Positions 18,335-24,924 of a stretch of DNA of 64,000 nucleotides are shown in pieces. Below the pieces are notes generated by a model. That model was not told the origin of the DNA, did no database searches, and worked only from the letters and a program-made list of their open reading frames with translations. A program made the position numbers and the translations under genes. Source of the DNA: Haloarcula limicola (lineage in GTDB: Archaea > Halobacteriota > Halobacteria > Halobacteriales > Haloarculaceae); the NCBI RefSeq assembly GCF_010119205.1, contig NZ_WRXM01000001.1, forward strand, positions 1,178,001 through 1,242,000, read 5' to 3'. Each line of letters opens with the position of its first letter. The first letter of the stretch is position 1.

Positions 18335-18347
18335 TGATTGTCAATCA
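18335..18347. promoter_or_regulatory. Perfect palindrome at the start of the 173-aa gene
   Basis: TGATTG-T-CAATCA directly abuts the ATG at 18334 on the minus strand. The surrounding 18335-18425 is unusually AT-rich and contains a second dyad, TATGAAT (18383-18389) with ATTCATA (18405-18411). Both look like protein-binding sites in the promoter region. Confidence 0.5.
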
Positions 18348-18480
18348 CAACCATATCTCGGCTAAAGGGACATAATCGTTTGTATGAATATGATATTAGT
18401 TGACATTCATAAACTAGTCTGATTAAATACGAGCCGAGCGTCGGCTGTCCGCCGCGTCGGAGCGCGTCATCGAGCCCACC
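18348..18480. other. AT-rich intergenic region before the mobA 3' end
   Basis: This stretch between the 173-aa gene promoter and the end of mobA has local AT-richness (about 18370-18425) that stands out from the genome. It carries a TATGAAT/ATTCATA dyad. No coding frame or RNA gene is evident. Confidence 0.4.
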
Positions 18481-19167
18481 TCACCGCTCGCCGGCGAGAT
18501 CGACCCGGAGCGAGCGGAGGGCGTCCTTCGTGTTCACGTTCAGGACCGACCGAGCGGCGTCGAGGCCCGGCGGAGCGTCCGCGGCGGCCACCGAGCGGCA
18601 GTTCGGAAGCGCCGACAACAGCGCCCGGAGCCCGGCGGCGGCGGGGAGGTCGGCGAGTGCGGCCGTCACCGCGTCCCTCCGATAGAGGGCGTGCAACGGC
18701 TCGGGTCCGTCGTCGGTTTCGAGACAGACTGCGTCGTCGCCCTCGGCCCGTTCGCCGCCGAGCCACCGGACGACGTCGACCGAGACGAGCGGCATGTCAC
18801 AGCCGCAGGCGAACAGCCACGCCTCGTCGGCGGCCCTCGCCGCGGCCGCGAGCCCGGCGACCGGTCCCTCGAAGTCGGAACTGTCGTAGACGTACGTCAC
18901 GTCTCGGCCGTCGAGTACCGCGTCGTATTGCGACCGCTGTGCCTCGTCGTGGACGGCGACGAGCGGTGGCGCGCCGGTGGCGGCTTCGAGGGCGGTCACT
19001 GCGCGTTCGAGCAGCGTCGTCCCGTCGAGCGTCGCCAGCGCCTTGTTCTCGCTGCCGAACCGCCTGCTCCGCCCGCCCGCGAGGACGACGCCCCGAACGC
19101 CGTCGAGCGTTGCGGAAGCACCGCTCCCGGTCGCTGTTCCGGCGTTCGAATCGGCGCGGTCGGTCAC
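18481..19167 (-). CDS. mobA: Molybdenum cofactor guanylyltransferase MobA
   Basis: This 228-aa nucleotidyltransferase transfers GMP from GTP to molybdopterin to form the guanine dinucleotide cofactor used by NarG and NasA. The signature GVVLAGGRSRRFGSENKAL lies near the N-terminus; the metal-binding ACGCDMPLV segment and the EPLHALYRR region follow. It is the last gene of the nitrate-respiration operon, 38 bp after the Mrp gene. The start is uncertain: GTG at 19167 is preferred; the frame is also open from a TTG at 19194. Confidence 0.88.
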   Translation of the reverse strand: MTDRADSNAGTATGSGASATLDGVRGVVLAGGRSRRFGSENKALATLDGTTLLERAVTALEAATGAPPLVAVHDEAQRSQYDAVLDGRDVTYVYDSSDFEGPVAGLAAAARAADEAWLFACGCDMPLVSVDVVRWLGGERAEGDDAVCLETDDGPEPLHALYRRDAVTAALADLPAAAGLRALLSALPNCRSVAAADAPPGLDAARSVLNVNTKDALRSLRVDLAGER

Positions 19168-19205
19168 ACGCGGTCCGAGGAGCGGCCGGCCCAAAACTCA
19201 CTCGC

Positions 19206-20573
19206 TCACGGCCGGACCGTACGTACGATCCACGTCTCGGGGTTCTGCTGTCTCACCTCGAAGCGCTCCAGCGACTCGACCCCCTCGCCGGCGACGTCGA
19301 GCAGGTACTCGCGGACGGCCGCCGGATTGCGGTCGCTCACGACGTGGAACTCCGTGCCCGAGTCGAGCGCCTCGAACCCCGCTCGGACCCGCTCGTGACG
19401 GTCCGCCGGCGCGACGCCCCTGAGGTCCACCGCGCGGTCGGGCACGTCCACGTCCCAGATGTCGGCGAGCCGCTCTCGCACCGCGTCACCGAGTTCCCGA
19501 GCGTGAGACGGGACGCCGTCGGCGGCGGGCCTCGGCGTCCCCTGCATCTCGCCGTCGAACGGGATGTCCGCGAGCAGTGGGGCGTCGAGGGCGTCGATCG
19601 GGTCCTCGCCGTCGAAGAGGTCGTGAACCTCTCCGCAGCCCTCACAGACGAACTCGCCCATGTTCGAGACGACGCCGAGCACCGGGACGTCGTTCTCGCG
19701 GAACAGCTGAATCGAGCGGTGGGTGTCCGAGACGGCGGCGTGGAACGGCGTGGTCACGAAGACGACGCCGTCGACGGGCACCTCCTGCAGCGTCGTCAGC
19801 GCGATGTCGCCCGTCCCAGGCGGCAAGTCGAGGACGACGGTGTCCGGATCGTCCCACGCCGTCTCCTCGAACAGCTCCGAGAGCGCGTCGTGGGCCATCG
19901 CGCCGCGCCACGCCAGCGGCGCGCTGGAGGACATGAGCCCGACGCTCATCACGTCCAGCCCGTCGGCGTCGACGGGAATCGGGTTGCCGTCCTCGTCGGA
20001 GTGGACCGGCCCGCTGACCGACAGCAACTCCGGAACGTTCGGTCCGTGGATGTCGGCGTCGAAGAGGCCCACGTCGTCGCCGTCGGCGGCCAGCGCGCAG
20101 GCCAGGTTCGCGGCGACGGTCGTCTTCCCGACGCCGCCCTTCGCGCTCGCCACGGCGACGACGCGGTCGGCGGTGGTGATCCCCGCCTCCCGGCCCTCGA
20201 CGTCCGGCGTGGGATCGACGTGTTCGACGTGGGCGCGCTGGACGCCCTCTACGTCCGAGAGGGCTCGGACCATCGTCGCTGTGACCGCCTCCGCCTCCCG
20301 CGGCGGGAAGTCGCCGAGGTCCGCCTCGACGGTCACGTCGCCGTCGGCGACGCGGACGTCCTCGATCAGCCCCGCCTCGAAGACGGTGACGTCGGCCTCC
20401 GGGTCCCGGACCTGCCTGAGCGCCGCCTCGACGGCGTCCGACAGATCGGTACCCGCGTTCGGTTCGTCGGCGTCAGGCCGGTCGACAGTCTCGTCGTTCG
20501 TCGGTCGGTCGTCGGTCGATTCCTCCGCGGCCGGTCCGTCTCCGCGTTCGTTCGTCGATGGGTCCTGTGACAT
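19206..20573 (-). CDS. Mrp/NBP35-family P-loop ATPase with N-terminal MIP18 and C-terminal DUF2249 domains
   Basis: This 455-aa protein has three parts. After an acidic linker of about 43 residues, a MIP18/FeS-assembly domain (about 44-120) is followed by the Mrp ATPase. Its P-loop ASAKGGVGKTT is at about 142-152, and it has the metal-binding CEGC motif near 310. The C-terminal 80 residues match DUF2249 (sulfur-carrier-like fold). Mrp proteins carry and deliver Fe-S clusters. Its place between the HEAT protein and MobA in the nar operon suggests it matures the Fe-S clusters of NarG, NarH or the Rieske protein. The gap to the upstream gene is 1 nt. Confidence 0.88.
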   Translation of the reverse strand: MSQDPSTNERGDGPAAEESTDDRPTNDETVDRPDADEPNAGTDLSDAVEAALRQVRDPEADVTVFEAGLIEDVRVADGDVTVEADLGDFPPREAEAVTATMVRALSDVEGVQRAHVEHVDPTPDVEGREAGITTADRVVAVASAKGGVGKTTVAANLACALAADGDDVGLFDADIHGPNVPELLSVSGPVHSDEDGNPIPVDADGLDVMSVGLMSSSAPLAWRGAMAHDALSELFEETAWDDPDTVVLDLPPGTGDIALTTLQEVPVDGVVFVTTPFHAAVSDTHRSIQLFRENDVPVLGVVSNMGEFVCEGCGEVHDLFDGEDPIDALDAPLLADIPFDGEMQGTPRPAADGVPSHARELGDAVRERLADIWDVDVPDRAVDLRGVAPADRHERVRAGFEALDSGTEFHVVSDRNPAAVREYLLDVAGEGVESLERFEVRQQNPETWIVRTVRP

Positions 20574-20574
20574 G

Positions 20575-21411
20575 TCAGAGGTCGGGTCGTCGGTTCAGTC
20601 GGCTCTCGCCGGGGCGTTGCGCGCTGTCCTGTTCGGTGCCGCCGGTGAACTGTCGCCGGAACTTGCCGGGGTCGGCCTCCAGCGACCGGGCGGCCGTGCT
20701 CCGGACGACCGCCGGTTCGGCGTCGTCGCTCGCCAGTTCGGTGAGCCGGGCCTCGGCGCGGTCGTCGTCGACGCCGGCCAGCAGGTGCGCGGCCCACTCT
20801 CGAACCCGCTCGCTCTCGTCGCGTGACTGTTCGAGCAGGATATCGAGCGTGTCCTCGCCGCGGAGCTTAAACAGCGAGACGGCGGCGTTCCGGCGGACAG
20901 CGTGGTGGTCGTCTTCCAGGGCCGCCTCGATGTGGGACTCGAAGGCTTCCCTGTCGATGCGGTCCAGCGCGACGAGCGCCTCCGCGCGCACCCACGGGTT
21001 CTCGTCGCCGAGCGTCTCGACGGCGGCGACGCCGGCCCGCTCGCCGCCGAGGTTCCCGAGCGACTCGACGGCGAACTGCCGCACGTCGGCGTCGTCGTCG
21101 GTCAGCCCGACGCCGACGAGCGCGTCCAGCAGCCCCTCGCTCGCGGATTCCTCGCCGAGCGCGAGCGCGACGCGGCGGCGCTCGACGACGTCCCCCTCCG
21201 CGAGGGCCCGGATCTTCTCCTCGACGGAGTCGTCGGCGACCGGGCGGATGTCGGTCGCCTGTAGCTCCCGGGGCGTCGCCTCGCCGATGGTGACGTCCCG
21301 GTCCACCTCGATGTCTTCGAGGCCGTCGGGGTCGACGCCGAACCCCGGGCTCTCCTCCGGGTGGACGCGCGGGTCGGTCGGGCCGTCGGTCGCCTCCTCC
21401 TCGTCTCTCAT
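20575..21411 (-). CDS. HEAT-repeat protein of the nar operon
   Basis: This 278-aa acidic protein has an N-terminal disordered segment (about 1-60) followed by about five HEAT/PBS-lyase-type helical repeats with recurring VR.AA or VRREA patterns (DVRQFAVESLGNLG, WVRAEALVALDRI, AVRRNAAVSLFKL, RVREWAAHLLAG). HEAT repeats form protein-binding solenoids. Its start overlaps the preceding gene's stop by 4 nt. It is probably an assembly or scaffold factor for the nitrate reductase; no catalytic residues are visible. A long upstream extension of the frame is antisense to the membrane gene and is rejected. Confidence 0.82.
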   Translation of the reverse strand: MRDEEEATDGPTDPRVHPEESPGFGVDPDGLEDIEVDRDVTIGEATPRELQATDIRPVADDSVEEKIRALAEGDVVERRRVALALGEESASEGLLDALVGVGLTDDDADVRQFAVESLGNLGGERAGVAAVETLGDENPWVRAEALVALDRIDREAFESHIEAALEDDHHAVRRNAAVSLFKLRGEDTLDILLEQSRDESERVREWAAHLLAGVDDDRAEARLTELASDDAEPAVVRSTAARSLEADPGKFRRQFTGGTEQDSAQRPGESRLNRRPDL

Positions 21412-22343
21412 GCCGACCCCTCCGCGGTCGCGGCGGCCGGGTCCGGACGCTCGAAGGCCTCGCGGTCGAGCACCGCCAGCGTCGCGCCGACCAGCACCGC
21501 CATCGCCCGCGGGAGCGTGGCCGGGACGCCCGCCAACAGGAGCAGCGACGCGCCGACCGCGAGCGAGGGCGAGAGCGCGTCCCGTCGAACGCCCGTGACG
21601 GCGGCCGCGACCGCGCCGGCGACGGCGAGCGCGACGAGGACGTGCGGGACGCCGACGACGGCGAAACCGGTCACGAGCGCGCTGCCGACGACGTAGGGCT
21701 TCGCACCGCTCGCGAGGGCGACGGCGGCGAATCCGACGCCGCCGGCCGCCGCGCCAGCGCGGTCGACCGCCGTCCCCAGCGGGAGGACGGCGAGACTCCC
21801 CAGCGCGAGCGCCGCGCCGAGCGCGCGGAATCCGCCGTCGACGACGCCGACGCCGCTCCCGAGCGAGACGGCGACGGCGGCGACGAGGCCGGCGGCGACG
21901 ATCCACCGCGGCCAGTCGTCCCGGGACGCGGGGACGCCGAGCGTCCCGAGCAGCGCCAGCCCGCCGCCGACGGTGACGGCGGCGACGGCCGGCAGCGTCG
22001 CGGCGTCGCTCAGGACGGCCATCGGCCCGAAGACGCCCGCGAACAGCAACCCGACGCGGGCGGGTGCCGCGGTGGCGGCGAGCGCGCACGCCACCAGCGC
22101 GAGCGCCAGGACGAGCGGCGTGCCGAGCGCGACGCCCGCCCGGATCGTCGGTCCGAACGTCACCGGGTCGAACGGGACGTTGTGGAGGACGTGAACGGCG
22201 GTCCGAAGCGCGACCGCCGCCAGCGCGACGGCACCCGCCGCGCGGACGGCCCGGTGGCGCTCGCCCGCGAGCGCCGAAGCGATCCGCGCCGGGGAAAACG
22301 CCGAATCGCCGTTCGGGTTCGCTCGCCGCGTCTCACTGCTCAC
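21408..22343 (-). CDS. Polytopic membrane protein of the nar operon
   Basis: This 311-aa protein has about nine or ten hydrophobic helices rich in Ala, Val and Gly. The cytoplasmic N-terminus has about 30 polar residues, and the tail is acidic. It has no haem-binding His pairs, Cys clusters or transporter signatures that I can recognise. The start is GTG, overlapping the stop of the TorD-like gene by 4 nt. Its position, next to chaperones and subunits, suggests a role in assembling or anchoring the nitrate reductase, but a transport role for nitrate or nitrite is an alternative. Confidence 0.7.
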   Translation of the reverse strand: MSSETRRANPNGDSAFSPARIASALAGERHRAVRAAGAVALAAVALRTAVHVLHNVPFDPVTFGPTIRAGVALGTPLVLALALVACALAATAAPARVGLLFAGVFGPMAVLSDAATLPAVAAVTVGGGLALLGTLGVPASRDDWPRWIVAAGLVAAVAVSLGSGVGVVDGGFRALGAALALGSLAVLPLGTAVDRAGAAAGGVGFAAVALASGAKPYVVGSALVTGFAVVGVPHVLVALAVAGAVAAAVTGVRRDALSPSLAVGASLLLLAGVPATLPRAMAVLVGATLAVLDREAFERPDPAAATAEGSA

Positions 22344-23065
22344 GCGCCATCACCCCCCTCGCGCCGGGCGGCCAAGTCTTCGACGTCCGCCGCCGTGAAG
22401 CGGTCGAGGAAGTCGGCGAGCCGGCCGAACAGCCCCGTTCCGGGTTCGGTTCCCATCGCGTCGGCGATGCCCTCCGAGATGACTCGGAGATGCCGGTCGT
22501 GGAAGTCGAGGCGGGCGGCGGCCACGCCCGGGTCGACGGCGGCCTCGCGCCGGCAGAGGTAGCCCGCGAACTCCAGTTGCAGGCGGAGGTGGTCGTGGTT
22601 GCGCCGGACCTCCTCGTCGACCTGACAGCCGAAGTGCTCGTAGGCTCGCGCCAGGTCGAGGTTGACGTCGTTCCAGGAGACCTCCGGACGATAATCCGAT
22701 TCGTACAGCGAGACCGGCGGCCCCTCGTTGGCGACGGTCCCGTCGGTCTTGTCGACGACTTCCGAGTAGCCGACGACGAACAGGTCGTTGAACCGCGCCG
22801 ACAGCGTGTCGTGGTCGTCCTCGACCGCACAATCCGGCGGGGCCACGTCGAGCCCCGAGCGATCGACGAGGCGCTCGAACTCCGCCGTCACCGCGCCGCG
22901 CTCCAAGTCGCGATACAGCTCCTCGTCCGGTTGCGCGAAGAGGGTCGCGAGGAGGGCGTAGACGCCGCCGCGAGCGGCCGGTTCGACGGCGACGCCCTCG
23001 GGCGGTCGTCGCTCGTCAGTCTCCGCCGGCGATCGGTCGGAATCGGGGGTCGCCACGTCAGTCAC
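22340..23065 (-). CDS. narJ: TorD/DmsD/NarJ-family chaperone for the nitrate reductase
   Basis: This 241-aa all-helical protein belongs to the TorD family of system-specific chaperones. Family-like features are GGVYALLATLFAQPDEELY at about residues 33-51, LSARFNDLFVVGYSE, PPVSLYESDYRP, and FAGYLCRREAAVD. Such chaperones bind the twin-arginine signal of the molybdoenzyme and hold it until cofactor is inserted. The target here is the NarG encoded two genes earlier in the operon, which has a Tat signal. Overlaps: 8 nt with the haem protein gene, 4 nt with the next gene. Confidence 0.87.
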   Translation of the reverse strand: MTDVATPDSDRSPAETDERRPPEGVAVEPAARGGVYALLATLFAQPDEELYRDLERGAVTAEFERLVDRSGLDVAPPDCAVEDDHDTLSARFNDLFVVGYSEVVDKTDGTVANEGPPVSLYESDYRPEVSWNDVNLDLARAYEHFGCQVDEEVRRNHDHLRLQLEFAGYLCRREAAVDPGVAAARLDFHDRHLRVISEGIADAMGTEPGTGLFGRLADFLDRFTAADVEDLAARREGGDGA

Positions 23066-23876
23066 CCCCCGTTCGGCGGACGCCCTGAACCGTCACGAGC
23101 GTCGTGACGACGATGCCGATGCCGGCGATCGCCCAGAGGATGGCCTCGTAGGGCGGTCCCTCGGGGCCGGGGCCGAGCGCGAGGTAGTACCACTGGCTCG
23201 TGGACTTCTGGCCCGACCGCTCCATGTTCGACCCGTTCCACGCCGCGAAGGCCACGTCCACGTCCCGGTCGCTCGGGACGGTCGTCCGGTTCTCGCCGGG
23301 GGCCGACAGCGAGCGCGAGAAGACGACCTCCCAGCGGCCGTCGGTGTGGGTGTAGTTCGTCGCCACGGTGCCGTTGCGGAACTGTGTGGTCGACCCGGGT
23401 CCGCCGGCCAGCAGTTCCTGGGTCTGCCCGGAGCCGCTCCAGTACCAGACGTTGACCGTGTTGTCCGTCCCGCCCATGGCGATTGGCGGCCGCTCCGCCG
23501 GGTCCGTCGGCAGCTGGACGGCCACGGCGTCGGCGAACTCCCGGACGCTCGCCGCGGACGTGTCGTTCGTCGGGTCCGCCCACTCGACTTGGAGGTAGAG
23601 GCGGTCGTCGGTCCGCGCGGCCGAGACTTGGATCTGCTCGACGGTCGTGTTGTCCGCCGAGGGGACGGCCGCGCCGGCGCTGCTCATCGGGACCGTCACC
23701 GGCGGTGCCCGCCCCCACTCCTCGCCGTCCACCCTGTCGAGGGAGTCGCCGTCGGTCGCGTAGTGCACCGGGATCTCGAAGGCCGGCCGGGCGTCGACGG
23801 TCATCGGAGCCACGACCGTCGCGGCGAGCAACCCGACGGCGAGCAGCCCCGCCAGCCGGAGTTCCCTACCCGTCAT
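23058..23876 (-). CDS. Haem-binding subunit (EB_dh-type) of the nitrate reductase
   Basis: This 272-aa protein has an N-terminal signal-like helix (residues 7-24), a large extracytoplasmic domain, and one C-terminal transmembrane helix (LWAIAGIGIVVTTLVTV, about 247-263). The middle domain matches the ethylbenzene-dehydrogenase-type/cytochrome c-552 haem-binding fold, with RLYLQVEWADPTND and the late segment VAFAAWNGSNMERSGQKSTSQWYYL. Such subunits carry a b-type haem and pass electrons to the FeS subunit. It overlaps narH by 11 nt. The cell-surface placement agrees with NarG and NarH facing outwards. Confidence 0.85.
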   Translation of the reverse strand: MTGRELRLAGLLAVGLLAATVVAPMTVDARPAFEIPVHYATDGDSLDRVDGEEWGRAPPVTVPMSSAGAAVPSADNTTVEQIQVSAARTDDRLYLQVEWADPTNDTSAASVREFADAVAVQLPTDPAERPPIAMGGTDNTVNVWYWSGSGQTQELLAGGPGSTTQFRNGTVATNYTHTDGRWEVVFSRSLSAPGENRTTVPSDRDVDVAFAAWNGSNMERSGQKSTSQWYYLALGPGPEGPPYEAILWAIAGIGIVVTTLVTVQGVRRTGGD

Positions 23877-24924
23877 CGAAGACCTCCAGCCGGTACTGGT
23901 CGGCGGTGTCGGTCGTGGTCAGCATCTCCATCAGTTCGCTCTCCTCGCCGCGTTCGACCCGGTTCCGCTCGCGTTCGATGGTGTTCAACGCCTCGTTGAC
24001 CGCCGGCCCGAACAGCTCTTCGAGGTAGTTCCGGGGGATGCGTTCGGCGTCCAGCGACTCGCCCGCGTCGGAGTGCTGGGGCGGGGCGAACGGCGGGATG
24101 TAGTAGACGTTCGGCTCGGTGCGGTACTCGGGGTGCAGTCGGACCGCCGCCTCGTACTCGTTGACGAGCTTGTGGATCGGTCCCTCCTCGTCGTCGAGGA
24201 AGCCGACCATCCGGAGCTGCGGCGGACAGTCCGCCGCACAGGAGGGCGGCTTCACCTCGCCGTCCGGCCCCTCGCCCTCGATGCGGGGGTAACAGAAGAT
24301 GCACTTCTCGGAGGTCTTCTTCATCGCGTTGTAGTACACCTTCTTGTACGGACAGCCCTCGACGCAGTAGCGGTAGCCCCGACAGCGGTCCTGGTCTACG
24401 AGGACGATGCCGTCCTCCTCGCGCTTATAGAGCGCCGACCGGGGGCAGGCCTCGACGCAGGAGGGGTGCGTGCAGTGGTTACAGATGCGCGGGAGGTAGA
24501 AGTAGTAGGAGTTGGGGTACTCGCCGGCCCCCTCGTCCTCCTCCCAGTTCGGTCCCCACTCGGCGTTGTCCATTGGCCGCAGCGGTTCGTCGCTCCCCTC
24601 GAACATCACCTGCTCGTGATTGAACTCCCACGGCCGGCCGTAGTCCTCCTCGCTGGGGAGGTCTCCGGGGCTCCGTTCGGTGTGTTCGTCGGACTCCCAC
24701 CCGCCGCCCATCTCCTCCCAGTCGCGCGGGTAGCCGGGGCCGGGCTTGGTCTCGACGTTGTTCCAGTACATGTACTCGCGGCCGCCGCCGTCGGTCCAGT
24801 TGGTCTTACAGGCAATCGTGCAGGTCTGACAGCCGATGCACTTGTTCAGGTCCATCACCATCGCGACCTGGTGGTCGATCCCCTCCGCGAGGTCGACGGC
24901 GTCGCCCTCGTCGGTCTGGCTCAT
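23866..24924 (-). CDS. narH: Respiratory nitrate reductase beta subunit NarH
   Basis: This 352-aa electron-transfer subunit has four Fe-S cluster sites. Site 1 is C29-x2-C32-x2-C35-x3-C39 (CIGCQTCTIACK). The later sites use CNHCTHPSCVEACP, CRGYRYCVEGCPYKK and CIFCYPRIEG...CAADCPP. The third site has Tyr in a Cys position (CRGYRYC, where E. coli NarH has Trp), predicting a 3Fe-4S cluster. The subunit has no signal peptide of its own and is probably exported with the NarG twin-arginine signal. Length is shorter than E. coli NarH. It overlaps narG by 4 nt. Confidence 0.95.
   Translation of the reverse strand: MSQTDEGDAVDLAEGIDHQVAMVMDLNKCIGCQTCTIACKTNWTDGGGREYMYWNNVETKPGPGYPRDWEEMGGGWESDEHTERSPGDLPSEEDYGRPWEFNHEQVMFEGSDEPLRPMDNAEWGPNWEEDEGAGEYPNSYYFYLPRICNHCTHPSCVEACPRSALYKREEDGIVLVDQDRCRGYRYCVEGCPYKKVYYNAMKKTSEKCIFCYPRIEGEGPDGEVKPPSCAADCPPQLRMVGFLDDEEGPIHKLVNEYEAAVRLHPEYRTEPNVYYIPPFAPPQHSDAGESLDAERIPRNYLEELFGPAVNEALNTIERERNRVERGEESELMEMLTTTDTADQYRLEVFDDG

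Noticed and set aside
18481-19194. TTG start for mobA
   Set aside because: TTG at 19194 is in frame, but the GTG at 19167 is a more usual start, and the extra residues are not family-like.
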